This document shows, piece after piece, positions 20,189 through 28,382 of a stretch of 64,000 nt of DNA. Position numbers and translations under genes: made by a program. Within the stretch, counting starts at the first letter, position 1. Every line of letters begins with the position of its first letter. The notes below the pieces were generated by a model. It was given only the letters and a program-made list of their open reading frames with translations, searched no databases and was not told the origin of the DNA. The DNA comes from Thermus sp. LT1-2-5. GTDB taxonomy: Bacteria > Deinococcota > Deinococci > Deinococcales > Thermaceae. The DNA lies in assembly GCF_040363165.1 (NCBI RefSeq), contig NZ_BSRG01000001.1, positions 342,689-406,688 of the forward strand, written 5' to 3'.

Positions 20189-20360
20189 CTAGCCCTTCGT
20201 GACGTTGTCATCGTTACCCTCCTGGTCGCGAATGTCCCTGATCACCCAAGCCATGAGGGTGAGGGTGTCCTGTTGGGTGATGGTCTAGAACTGGTTCCCG
20301 AAGGACTTCTAGACTCAGAACAACATCCGAAAGCGCACCGTAGAGCGGCGGGTGGAAAAT
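20189..20360 (-). pseudogene. Decayed C-terminal fragment of an unidentified protein
   Basis: The 370 bp between the DUF1722 gene and ppdK contain no intact gene. On the minus strand one frame reads TITQQDTLTLMAWVIRDI and RDQEGNDDNVTKG before a TAG at 20189-20191. This has an amino-acid mix unlike the GC-rich shadow frames around it. Upstream, the same frame (VRFRMLF, KSFGNQF) is broken by TGA and TAG codons that single C-to-T changes could have produced. I cannot name the parent protein. It may be a relic of a deleted gene or mobile element. Confidence 0.35.
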
Positions 20361-20373
20361 CCCGTCCGGGTGT

Positions 20374-22971
20374 TTAGGTTGGCTGAAGTGCCCGCCGAAG
20401 CCCCGCCTGGGCGGCCGCCAAGCGGGCGGTGAGGACCCGGTAGGGGCTCGCCGAGGTGTAGTCCAGAAGGTCCGCCACCGCCTGGACGCTTCCCGCCTCG
20501 CCCCCGTGCTCCCCGCAGAGGCCAAGCTTCAGGCGGGGGTTGGCCCGCCTGCCCTCCTCCGCCGCCAGCCGGAGGAGCCTTCCCATTCCCTTCTCGTCCA
20601 GGCGCTCCGTGGGGTCAAAGGGGAACAGCCCCTCCTCCACGTACTGGGGCAGGAACTTCCCGGCGTCGTCGCGGGAGAGGCCGAAGGCCATCTGGGTAAG
20701 GTCGTTGGTGCCGAAGCTGAAGAAGTCCACCAGGGGGGCGATCTCGCCCGCCAACAAGGCGGCCCGGGGGGTTTCGATCATGGTGCCAAAGGGGATGGGG
20801 CCGTACTCGGCGAAGAGCTCCTCCGCCAGGAGGCGGGCCCTTTCCACCTCCTTGGGGTCCGCCACCAGGGGGACCATGACCTCGGGCCTGGGGTCAAGCC
20901 CCTCTTCCTTGAGCTCCTTGGCCGCTTCCAGGAGGGCCTTGAGCTGCATGCGGAAGATGCCGGGCCGCAAGAGGAGGAGCCTAACCCCCCTGAAGCCCAG
21001 CATGGGGTTCGCCTCGTGAAGGGCCTTGGCCCGCTCCAGAAGCAAAGCGGCCTCCTCGTTCCCCGCCTTGACCGCCTCCTCAAGCTCGGCCACGGGCGGC
21101 AGGAACTCGTGGAGGGGCGGGTCCAGAAGCCGCACCGTGACGGGAAGCCCGTCCATGGCCCGGAGGATCTCCTTGAAGTCCTCCTTCTGGAACCGGAAAA
21201 GCCGCTCTAGGGCTTCCTCTTCCTCCTGTTCCCCTTGGGCCAGGATGAGGCGGCGCACCCAGGGAAGCCGCTCCTCCTGGAAGAACATGTGCTCGGTGCG
21301 GCAGAGGCCAATCCCCTCGGCGCCGAAGGCCCGGGCCCTGCGGGCGTCCTCCGGGGTGTCGGCGTTGGCCCTGACCCCGAGGCGCCGATGGGGCTCGGCC
21401 CAAGCAAGGAGCTTCTGCAGGAGGGCCTCCCCTTCCGCCTCCACCAGGGGCACCGCCCCCAGGTAGACCTCTCCCGTGCTCCCGTCCAGGGTGAGGAGGT
21501 CGCCCTCCCGGATCTCCACCCCGTCCACCACAGCCCTCCCCTCCTCGGGGTAGACCCGCAAAGCCTCCGCCCCCACCACCGCCGGCACCCCCAGGCCTCG
21601 AGCCACCACCGCCGCATGGGAGGTAAGGCCACCCCGGGCGGTGAGGATGCCCTTCGAGAGGTACATGCCGGTGATGTCCTCCGGGGTGGTTTCCGGGCGC
21701 ACCAGGATCGTGGGCAAGCCTTGGGCGTGGAAGCGCTCCGCCCCCTCGTTGGAGAAGACGGCGTGCCCAAGGGCGGCTCCCGGGCTTGCGGGCAGCCCCT
21801 TAAGGAGGGGCTTGGGAGCCTTGTCCCGGTCCACGCTGGGCTTGAGGAGGCCGGGGAGGGCGTTGGCCTCTACCCGTAAGACCGCCTCCTCCCGGGAGAT
21901 CAGGCCCTCCTCCGCCATCTCCACGGCGATGCGCACCGCCGCCTTGGCCGTGCGCTTGCCCGAGCGGGTTTGCAGGAGGAAAAGCCGCCCCCGCTCCACG
22001 GTGAACTCGAAGTCCTGCATGTCGCGGAAGTGGCGCTCCAGGCGCTCCGCCACCTGCACAAGCTCGGCGTAGAGGGTGGGGGCGTAGTCCCGGAGGCGCT
22101 CTATGGGCTCAGGGGTGCGGAGGCCCGCCACCACGTCCTCCCCTTGGGCGTTGCGCAGGTACTCCCCGTAGAGGCGCTTCTCCCCGGTGACGGGGCTTCG
22201 GGTGAAGCCCACCCCGGTGCCGGAGTCCTCCCCTAGGTTGCCGTAGACCATGGCTTGGACCACCACCGCCGTGCCCAGGTCCTCGGGGATGCCGTAGATG
22301 CGGCGGTAGGTCTTGGCCCGGGGGTTGAGCCAGCTCCGGAAGACCGCCTCTATGGCGGCGGAAAGCTGCGCCCAGGGGTCCATGGGGAAGGGAGTGCCCC
22401 TGGCCTCGAGGTGGCGGAGGTAGCGGAAGGAAAGCTCCTCCAGGTCCTCGGCGGAAAGGGCGGTGTCCGCCTCCACCCCCCGCTCCGCCTTTAGGGCGGC
22501 GAGCATTCCCTCAAAAACCTCCGCCCTCTCCCCCAAGACCACCTCCCCGTACATGGCGAGGAGGCGGCGGAAGGTGTCCCAGGCGAAACGGGGGTTTTCC
22601 GTGGCCCGGGCCAGGGCCTCCACCCCCTCCAGGGTGAGGCCCAGGTTCAAGATGGTGTCCATCATCCCCGGCATGGACACCGGGGCCCCGCTCCGCACGG
22701 ACACCAAAAGGGGAGGGGTCCTCCCCTCCCCGCGGCCGAAGCGCTTCCCGGTTAGGCCCTCGAGGGCCGCCATCTTGGCCTCCACCTCCTCCCAAAGCCC
22801 CGGCACCTCCCCCCGCTTCAGGTACTGCCGGCAGGCCTCGGTGGTGACGATGAAGGCCGGGGGCACGGGAAGCCCCGCCCCCGCCATGGCCACCAGGCCA
22901 TACCCCTTGCCCCCAAGGAGCTCCTTAGAAAGGCCTTGCGCCTCCGGTAGCAGGTATACACGGCTTTCCAC
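20374..22971 (-). CDS. ppdK: Pyruvate, phosphate dikinase
   Basis: 865 residues, GTG start. The enzyme interconverts pyruvate, ATP and phosphate with phosphoenolpyruvate, AMP and diphosphate. The N-terminal ATP-grasp part carries KGYGLVAMAGAGLPVPPAFI and the SMPGMMDTILNLG block (about residue 98). The central swivelling domain has the catalytic histidine in GGLTSHAAVVARGLGVPAVV (about residue 455). The PEP/pyruvate TIM barrel has GIGLCRTEHMFF (about residue 560) and, near the C-terminus, FFSFGTNDLTQMAFG and the catalytic-loop cysteine in LCGEHGG. Length is normal (about 870-880). All key residues are present, so it should be active. In Thermus it would serve gluconeogenesis from pyruvate or amino acids. 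It lies 54 nt downstream of the thioredoxin-like gene. Confidence 0.95.
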   Translation of the reverse strand: MESRVYLLPEAQGLSKELLGGKGYGLVAMAGAGLPVPPAFIVTTEACRQYLKRGEVPGLWEEVEAKMAALEGLTGKRFGRGEGRTPPLLVSVRSGAPVSMPGMMDTILNLGLTLEGVEALARATENPRFAWDTFRRLLAMYGEVVLGERAEVFEGMLAALKAERGVEADTALSAEDLEELSFRYLRHLEARGTPFPMDPWAQLSAAIEAVFRSWLNPRAKTYRRIYGIPEDLGTAVVVQAMVYGNLGEDSGTGVGFTRSPVTGEKRLYGEYLRNAQGEDVVAGLRTPEPIERLRDYAPTLYAELVQVAERLERHFRDMQDFEFTVERGRLFLLQTRSGKRTAKAAVRIAVEMAEEGLISREEAVLRVEANALPGLLKPSVDRDKAPKPLLKGLPASPGAALGHAVFSNEGAERFHAQGLPTILVRPETTPEDITGMYLSKGILTARGGLTSHAAVVARGLGVPAVVGAEALRVYPEEGRAVVDGVEIREGDLLTLDGSTGEVYLGAVPLVEAEGEALLQKLLAWAEPHRRLGVRANADTPEDARRARAFGAEGIGLCRTEHMFFQEERLPWVRRLILAQGEQEEEEALERLFRFQKEDFKEILRAMDGLPVTVRLLDPPLHEFLPPVAELEEAVKAGNEEAALLLERAKALHEANPMLGFRGVRLLLLRPGIFRMQLKALLEAAKELKEEGLDPRPEVMVPLVADPKEVERARLLAEELFAEYGPIPFGTMIETPRAALLAGEIAPLVDFFSFGTNDLTQMAFGLSRDDAGKFLPQYVEEGLFPFDPTERLDEKGMGRLLRLAAEEGRRANPRLKLGLCGEHGGEAGSVQAVADLLDYTSASPYRVLTARLAAAQAGLRRALQPT

Positions 22972-23025
22972 ACCCCGAGTATCCGGGAGGCGGTGGAAGC
23001 GTGGAAATGTGTACTCCCAAGAGGG

Positions 23026-23517
23026 CTACACCGTTCGCCCCTGGAGAACCAAAAGGGCCCGCCACTCGGCCAGCATGGCCTGGGCGAAGCGGGGAAAGGC
23101 CCGGTGGTAGCGCCGCACAAGCTCTCCCGGGGGTAGCCCTTCCGCCTTGAGCTTCCCCAGGAAGGACCGGGCTTCCTCCGGGGGGCCGTGCCAGCGGGCG
23201 AGCTCCTCTAAGCCCTCTCCCAGGAAGACCACGGTGGGCACGATGCGCTTGCCCTCCTTGGCGTAGGCCTCGGCCAGGTCCGGGTTTTCGTGGCGAAAGA
23301 GGAAGTGGACCTCCAGGGGGAGCCTGGCCAGCACGGGGATGGCCTGGAGGCAGTCCGGGCACCAGGCCTCCACCAAGGCCAAGGCCCGGGCCACCCCCGG
23401 AAGGGGGGGCAAGGGTTCCAGGGTCCGGTAAAAGGCCTCCACCCGCTTCCGCCCTGCGCCAAGTCGGGGAAGAAGGGCCGGGTAGGTAAGCCCTTGGGTC
23501 CAAGGCTCGGCCAGCAT
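23026..23517 (-). CDS. Thioredoxin-fold protein with WCPDC motif
   Basis: 163 residues from the ATG at 23517 (MLAEPWTQGLTYP). A longer frame upstream exists but adds only low-complexity residues. The motif AWCPDC (cysteines 53 and 56) sits after a beta strand (ALALVE) and before a helix, and IVPTVVFLGEG supplies the cis-proline strand of the thioredoxin fold. There is no signal peptide, so it should be cytoplasmic. CPDC is typical of a thioredoxin-like family often annotated as thioredoxin family protein, of uncertain redox partner. Followed on the same strand by ppdK at a distance of 54 nt. Function beyond dithiol/disulfide exchange cannot be stated. Confidence 0.75.
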   Translation of the reverse strand: MLAEPWTQGLTYPALLPRLGAGRKRVEAFYRTLEPLPPLPGVARALALVEAWCPDCLQAIPVLARLPLEVHFLFRHENPDLAEAYAKEGKRIVPTVVFLGEGLEELARWHGPPEEARSFLGKLKAEGLPPGELVRRYHRAFPRFAQAMLAEWRALLVLQGRTV

Positions 23518-23601
23518 GGCCCCATGGTGCGGCCGGGCCCCCCTCGAGGGCAAGGGGGATCGTCCCACTCTTTTCCGGCGCCCGGGAAGTAGGCTTAGCC
23601 C

Positions 23602-24774
23602 ATGGACCGGCGGCTTTTGGCCCTCCTTTCCGGGGTCCTCTTGGGCACGGTGAGCGAAAGCAGCCTGGCCCCCGCCCTACCCCTCCTGCAACGGACCTTC
23701 GCCGTGGGGCCCGAGGAGGCCCAAGGGGTAGTCTCTATAGGCCTCCTGGGGGCAGCCCTGGCCTACCTGCCCGTGGCGGGGCTTGCGGGACGGGTGGGGG
23801 CGGGAAGGCTATTCCGGCTCGGGCTTGGGCTCCACGCCCTCTTCGCCCTCCTCCTGGCCCTGGCCCCGGGGCTTTGGGCCCTTTACCTCCTCCGCTTCCT
23901 CCAGGGGGTGGCCACGGCCATGGTGGTGGGCCTGGTGCCGGGACTCGCCGCCACCGCCTTTCCCAGGGCCCGGGGCTACGCCTTGGGCATGGTGGCGAGC
24001 ACCGTGGCCACGGGAACCCTCCTGGGCCCCGCGTTGGGGGGGCTTGCCGCCGGCAAAAGCCTTTCCCTGGTCTTCCTCCTGCCCCTTCCCGCCGCCCTCC
24101 TCGCCCTTCTCCTCTCGGGCAACCTGCCAAGCCTCCCGGAACAAGGGGGTTCCCTGAGGCAACTCCTCGCCGCTTCCGGTTTCCTCCGGGCCCTTCTCGC
24201 CACGGGGCTCTACTTCGCCCACACCCTGGGGACCACGGTGGCCCTGAGCTTCCACCTGGGAGCGGAGGGGCTCTCCCCCGAAAGCATAGGGGGGCTTCTC
24301 CTCCTCGGTCCCTTGCAGCTCTTCTTCCTCGGGGCCTGGGCGGGAAGGGTGGCGGACCGGGAAGGCTACCGCCGGGTGGCCCGCCTCGGAGCCCACCTCC
24401 TCTTGGGGGCGGGGATGGCCTTCGCCTTCTTGCCCCTCCTCCACCCCCTTTGGGGCGGCGCCTTGGGCCTCGTTCTCCTCGGGATCGGGCGGGCCCTCTT
24501 CCAGGCGGCCAACAACGCCCTGGTCCTCTCCCTGGCCCCCTCGGGCACCGAGGGGCTTGCCTCGGGGGCCCTTTCCGTGGCCCGCTCCCTGGGGCAGGCG
24601 TTGGGAAGCGCCCTGGCCGGGGGAAGCCTAGGGCTTTTCTACCGGCTTTTACCCAACCATGGCCTGGCCTTCGCCGCCAGCGCCCTCCTCCTTGCCGGGC
24701 TCATGGGACTGGCCGCCTTCTTGGTGCAGGGTAAAGGAGCTAACCCAGGAGGTGGGCCATGCGGCGCCCAATGA
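23602..24774 (+). CDS. MFS transporter (DHA1-type)
   Basis: 390 residues with about 12 hydrophobic spans. It fits the major facilitator superfamily drug:H+ antiporter-1 layout: an acidic residue in the first segment (TVSESSLAPALP), the loop-2 region RVGAGRLFRLGL and the motif-C-like GTLLGPALGGLAAG in the fifth segment. Likely an inner-membrane exporter; the substrate cannot be deduced. The start at 23602 follows closely after TAGGCT with almost no leader. Its 3' end overlaps the convergent SDR gene by 35 nt, so transcription of the two must collide. Not obviously part of the neighbouring aromatic-degradation operon, which runs in the other direction. Confidence 0.8.
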   Translation: MDRRLLALLSGVLLGTVSESSLAPALPLLQRTFAVGPEEAQGVVSIGLLGAALAYLPVAGLAGRVGAGRLFRLGLGLHALFALLLALAPGLWALYLLRFLQGVATAMVVGLVPGLAATAFPRARGYALGMVASTVATGTLLGPALGGLAAGKSLSLVFLLPLPAALLALLLSGNLPSLPEQGGSLRQLLAASGFLRALLATGLYFAHTLGTTVALSFHLGAEGLSPESIGGLLLLGPLQLFFLGAWAGRVADREGYRRVARLGAHLLLGAGMAFAFLPLLHPLWGGALGLVLLGIGRALFQAANNALVLSLAPSGTEGLASGALSVARSLGQALGSALAGGSLGLFYRLLPNHGLAFAASALLLAGLMGLAAFLVQGKGANPGGGPCGAQ

Positions 24775-25534
24775 GGCGGGCGGCGAGGAGGGGGCTTAGG
24801 CGGTGGAGCAGGTCCATGGCGCGGGCATCCCGGCCCAGGAGCACCCGGAAGGCGTCCCGCTCCACGGCGTCCAAAAGCTTTCGGGCGGCCTCCTGGGGTT
24901 CCAACACGGGCACCTTTGCCCCCTCGGCCCTCGGGGCCTCCACCCCCGAGTGGGCCGCAATCCCCGTGCGCATGGCCCCGGGCAGGACCAGGGTGACCCG
25001 GACCGAAGTGCCCTGAAGCTCGGCCCAAAGGGCCTCGGTGAGGAGCATCACCGCCGCCTTGGAGGCGCCGTAGACCGCTTGCCCCGGCACCGGCACGAAG
25101 GCCCCCATGCTGGAAACGTTCACCAGGTGGGCCTCGGGCCGCCGCAGGAGCCTGGGCAGGAAGGCCCGGGTCATGTAGAGGGTCCCGTAGAAGTTCACCC
25201 GCATCACCCGCTCTATAGCGGCCTCGTCCAAGTCCAGGAAGCGCTTGAAGGGTTGGATGATGCCGGCGTTGTTGATGAGGCCGTCCACCTGGCCGTGCGC
25301 CTCCTCCACCGCCTCGGGCAAGGCCGCCACCCCCTGGGGCTCGGTGATGTCCAGGGGGTGAAGGCTTAGGCCTGCGGCTAGGCTTCCCGCCTGGGCCTGG
25401 GTTTCCCTGAGGCCCTCCTCCCTCAGGTCCACCGCCGCCACCCTGGCCCCCCGGCGGAGGAGCTCCAGGCTGAGGGCCTGGCCCAACCCGCTTCCCGCCC
25501 CCGTGACCACCACCACCTTGCCGGAAAGCCTCAT
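24740..25534 (-). CDS. Short-chain dehydrogenase/reductase
   Basis: 264 residues. Classical SDR: the cofactor motif [15 protein letters not shown] (TGxxxGxG, about residues 9-23), LINNAGII (NNAG, about 88), the catalytic serine in [10 protein letters not shown] (about 140) and YGASK (about 155, Tyr and Lys of the catalytic triad). The acidic residue in AAVDLREEG after the second strand favours NAD over NADP. Last gene of the minus-strand liv-paa operon: its start overlaps the stop of the hotdog gene by 4 nt. In this setting it could oxidise a hydroxyacyl-CoA or an aromatic alcohol; the substrate is unknown. Confidence 0.8.
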   Translation of the reverse strand: MRLSGKVVVVTGAGSGLGQALSLELLRRGARVAAVDLREEGLRETQAQAGSLAAGLSLHPLDITEPQGVAALPEAVEEAHGQVDGLINNAGIIQPFKRFLDLDEAAIERVMRVNFYGTLYMTRAFLPRLLRRPEAHLVNVSSMGAFVPVPGQAVYGASKAAVMLLTEALWAELQGTSVRVTLVLPGAMRTGIAAHSGVEAPRAEGAKVPVLEPQEAARKLLDAVERDAFRVLLGRDARAMDLLHRLSPLLAARLIGRRMAHLLG

Positions 25535-25962
25535 GGGCCCAGCATACCCTTCTTGGCCTGCCAGCGCTCCCGGAGCCGGGCGAAAAGGGCTTCCACCTTG
25601 GCCTTGGGCAGGATCACCTGCTCCGTGCGCCCCACGCCGATGAGGTCGCCGAGCTCGTTATAGGCCTCCATGGTGGCGTGGACCCGGTTGCCCTCGGTCC
25701 GCTCGTGCCGGGCCACGATCCGCACCCGCATCCCCGGGAGGGCGGAGGCCAGGTGGCGCACCTCCACGTAGCTCCCGATTCCCTCCTCCCCCTCCTCCAA
25801 AAAGGGGAGAATGATTTTGCGCCCGGCGAGCTCCATGTGCTTGGCCATCCAGTAGGTGGCGTAGACGGGGTGGACGGGCCCGAGCTCCTCAAAGTCCACG
25901 GTCATGGCCTCGGTGACCACCGTCTCGAAGGTGGCCTCGTAGCCTTCGGGAATGGGGCGCAT
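25531..25962 (-). CDS. Hotdog-fold thioesterase (FlK-like)
   Basis: 143 residues from the ATG at 25962 ([16 protein letters not shown]); a longer frame runs antisense to paaK and is not credible. The pattern [35 protein letters not shown] and [18 protein letters not shown] fits the single-domain thioesterases related to fluoroacetyl-CoA thioesterase FlK, with Thr, Glu and His in comparable places. It probably hydrolyses an acyl-CoA, or acts on an aryl-CoA formed by the adjacent PaaK. It sits between paaK (2-nt gap) and the SDR gene (4-nt overlap), so it is co-expressed with both. Confidence 0.7.
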   Translation of the reverse strand: MRPIPEGYEATFETVVTEAMTVDFEELGPVHPVYATYWMAKHMELAGRKIILPFLEEGEEGIGSYVEVRHLASALPGMRVRIVARHERTEGNRVHATMEAYNELGDLIGVGRTEQVILPKAKVEALFARLRERWQAKKGMLGP

Positions 25963-25964
25963 GG

Positions 25965-27299
25965 CTACTTGCGCAGGTCCAAGACCCGGCGAAGCTTCCC
26001 CCCTTCGCTCCTCGGGGCCTCCCCGGGGGCGAGGAGGACCACCCGCATGCTGACGCCGATGGTGTCCTTGATCTTGCGGACAATCCTCTCCCGAAGGGCG
26101 TGGAGGCGGTGGTCTGCCTCTATCACCTCGTCGGAAAGGGCTTTTCTGCCGATGTCCTGGAAGAAGCTTGGGGACACCTCCACCTTGAGCTCCGCCTCGT
26201 CCAAGGTGCCCTCCCGCCGCACCACGATCTGGTAGTGGGGCTCCACCTCGGGGATGCCCAGGAGAACCGCCTCCACCTGGGTGGGGTAGACGTTCACCCC
26301 GCGGATGATGAGCATGTCGTCCGTGCGGCCCAGGATGGGCCCCATGCGCACGTGGGTGCGGCCGCAGGAGCAGGGCTCGTAGGTCAAGAAGGTGAGGTCC
26401 CCCGTCCAGTAGCGCAGGAGGGGCATGGCCTCCTTGGTGAGGGTGGTGAAGACCAAGACCCCCACCTTCCCCTCCGGCAGGGGCTCCCCCGTGTCCGGGT
26501 CCACCACCTCCGGCAGGAAGTGGTCCTCCCAGATGTGGCTTCCCTGCCGCTCCTCCACGCACTCGTTGGCCACCCCGGGGCCGATGATCTCAGAGAGGCC
26601 GTAGATGTTGGTGCTCCTCACCCCAAGCCCCTCGTCCACCTGCCTGCGGATGGCCTCCGTCCACGGCTCGGCGCCCAGAACGGCGTACTCCAGGGAAAGG
26701 GCCTCGGGGGGAACCCCCCGCTTGTTGAACTCCTCCGCCAGGGTCTGGGCGTAGGAGGGGGTGCAGGAGATCACCTCGGGGCGGAAGTCCTGGATGAGGA
26801 GGATCTGCCGCTCCGTCATGCCCCCGGACACCGGGACCACGGTCATGCCCAAGGCCTCCGCCCCCCCGTGGAGGCCCAAGCCCCCCGTGAAGAGGCCGTA
26901 GCCGTAGGCGTTGTGGAGCATCATCCCCGGCCTCGCCCCCGCCGCCCCTAAGGAGCGGGCCACCACCTCGGCGAAGATGCCGAGGTCCTTCCGGGTGTAG
27001 CCCACCACCGTGGGCTTGCCGGTGGTGCCGCTGCTGGCGTGGATGCGGGCCACCTGTTCCCGGGGCACGGCGAAGAGACCAAAGGGGTAGTTCTCCCGCA
27101 GGTGGTCCTTCCGGGTGAAGGGGAGCTTGGGGAGGTCCTCGAGGCCCCGGACCTTCCCCGGGATTACCCCCGCCTCGTCCAGACGCCTCCGGTAAAAGGG
27201 TACCCGCTCGTACACGTAGGCCACCACCTGGCGCAGCCGCTCTTCCTGCAGCGCCCTAAGCTTCTCCCTGGGAAGGGTCTCCAACTCTGGCTGGTACAT
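25965..27299 (-). CDS. paaK: Phenylacetate-CoA ligase
   Basis: 444 residues. The start at 27299 ([13 protein letters not shown]) is preceded at 5 nt by AGGAGG; a GTG two codons earlier overlaps that site and is less likely. It activates phenylacetate with ATP and CoA to phenylacetyl-CoA. The adenylation motif [16 protein letters not shown] (about residue 90), [17 protein letters not shown] (about 230) and the acidic hinge region [16 protein letters not shown] (about 325) are all PaaK hallmarks. Length matches (about 430-450). It overlaps the paaI thioesterase gene by 44 nt, with its ribosome binding site inside that gene. No ring-epoxidase paaABCDE genes are in the window. Confidence 0.93.
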   Translation of the reverse strand: MYQPELETLPREKLRALQEERLRQVVAYVYERVPFYRRRLDEAGVIPGKVRGLEDLPKLPFTRKDHLRENYPFGLFAVPREQVARIHASSGTTGKPTVVGYTRKDLGIFAEVVARSLGAAGARPGMMLHNAYGYGLFTGGLGLHGGAEALGMTVVPVSGGMTERQILLIQDFRPEVISCTPSYAQTLAEEFNKRGVPPEALSLEYAVLGAEPWTEAIRRQVDEGLGVRSTNIYGLSEIIGPGVANECVEERQGSHIWEDHFLPEVVDPDTGEPLPEGKVGVLVFTTLTKEAMPLLRYWTGDLTFLTYEPCSCGRTHVRMGPILGRTDDMLIIRGVNVYPTQVEAVLLGIPEVEPHYQIVVRREGTLDEAELKVEVSPSFFQDIGRKALSDEVIEADHRLHALRERIVRKIKDTIGVSMRVVLLAPGEAPRSEGGKLRRVLDLRK

Positions 27300-27660
27300 C
27301 CTCACCTCCTAAGCGAAAGACCGTGCCCGTGAAGAGGGCCACCCGTTTCCCCTCCGAGACCACCTCCACCCGGTAAGTGGCGGTGCGCCTGGAAAGGTTC
27401 ACCTCCACCGCCTCGGCCTCCACGAGGGCCCCGGGGTAGAGGGGCCGGAAGTAGTCCATGCGGCAGGAAAGGGCCACCGCAGGCCCCCTGGAGTTGGAGG
27501 CCAGGGCGAAGGCGCTGTCGGCCAGGGCGTAGAGGAACCCCCCGTGAACGGTGCCGTGAAGGTTCAGGTGCTCCCTTCCCACCCGGCCCACCACCTTGGC
27601 CTCCCCGGGGCCCAGGTGCACCACCTCGAGGCCCAACGTCTCCATGAAGGGATCCTTCAT
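27256..27660 (-). CDS. paaI: PaaI-type acyl-CoA thioesterase
   Basis: 134 residues with a hotdog fold. The signature LNLHGTVHGGFLYALADSAF (about residues 32-51) contains the conserved HGG and the acidic Asp of PaaI. PaaI removes CoA from stalled ring-hydroxylated phenylacetyl-CoA intermediates and so protects the CoA pool. The start overlaps the stop of the livF-type gene by 4 nt and the 3' end overlaps paaK by 44 nt. The last ~17 residues ([15 protein letters not shown]) look like a read-on tail rather than core fold. Together with paaK it ties the Liv transporter to aromatic acids. Confidence 0.9.
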   Translation of the reverse strand: MKDPFMETLGLEVVHLGPGEAKVVGRVGREHLNLHGTVHGGFLYALADSAFALASNSRGPAVALSCRMDYFRPLYPGALVEAEAVEVNLSRRTATYRVEVVSEGKRVALFTGTVFRLGGEDVPARVGDPSQGEA

Positions 27661-28382
27661 CCCTCCTCCACCTCCCGCTTGAGGCCCAGGTAGGCCTCCA
27701 CCACCTTGGGGTTTTGCTGGAGCTCCTTCGCGCTTCCCTCCAGGGCCACCTCCCCCGCCTCCAGCACCAGCCCGCGGTCGGCCAGCTCCAGGGCTACCTT
27801 GGCGTTTTGCTCCACCAAAAGGAGGGTGGCCCCCTCCCGCTTCAAGGCGGCCAGGATGCGGTAGATCTCCCGCACCATCAGGGGGGCAAGCCCCAAGGAG
27901 GGCTCGTCCAAAAGGAGGAGCCTGGGCCGCGCCATGAGGGCGCGGCCGATGGCGAGCATCTGCTGCTCCCCCCCGGAAAGCGTCCCGGCCAGCTGCCCCC
28001 GCCTTTCCCTAAGCCGGGGAAAAAGGCCATAGACCCGCTCCAAATCGGGCCTCAGGTCCTCCCCCTTCCGGAAGCGGAGAAACCCCCCAAGGCGGAGGTT
28101 GTCCTCCACGGAAAGCCCGGGGAACAGGGCGCGGCCCTCCGGCACCAGGACGAGGCCCCGTTGCAGGAGGCCCTCGGGGCTCCGCTGGGCCAAAACCTCC
28201 CCGGCAAGCTCAATTCGCCCCTCCGCCTTGGCCAGGCCCACAAGCCCCCGAAGGAGGCTGGTCTTCCCCGCCCCGTTGGGCCCGATCACCGCCAGGGCTT
28301 CCCCCTCGCGGATGCGGAAGGAAACCCCCCGCACCGCCTCCAAGGGCCCGTAGCGCACGGTGAGGCCTTCCACCCGTAGCAT
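27657..28382 (-). CDS. Branched-chain/aromatic acid ABC transporter ATPase (LivF-like)
   Basis: 241 residues. Walker A GPNGAGKTSLLRG (about residue 35), signature LSGGEQQMLAIGRALM (about 135), Walker B LLLLDEPSLGLAPLM (about 155) and the H-loop substitute VEQN. The LSGGEQQML and PSLGLAP forms are diagnostic of LivF-type subunits of HAAT transporters. It energises import together with the fused LivM-LivG protein, LivH and the binding protein encoded just upstream. Its start overlaps the stop of the fusion gene. Because paaI and paaK follow without gaps, the substrate is more likely phenylacetate or a related aromatic acid than a branched-chain amino acid. Confidence 0.88.
   Translation of the reverse strand: MLRVEGLTVRYGPLEAVRGVSFRIREGEALAVIGPNGAGKTSLLRGLVGLAKAEGRIELAGEVLAQRSPEGLLQRGLVLVPEGRALFPGLSVEDNLRLGGFLRFRKGEDLRPDLERVYGLFPRLRERRGQLAGTLSGGEQQMLAIGRALMARPRLLLLDEPSLGLAPLMVREIYRILAALKREGATLLLVEQNAKVALELADRGLVLEAGEVALEGSAKELQQNPKVVEAYLGLKREVEEG

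Noticed and set aside
25963..26562. 200-codon extension of the hotdog protein across paaK
   Set aside because: Runs in another frame through paaK, whose motifs are intact; composition is that of a shadow frame.
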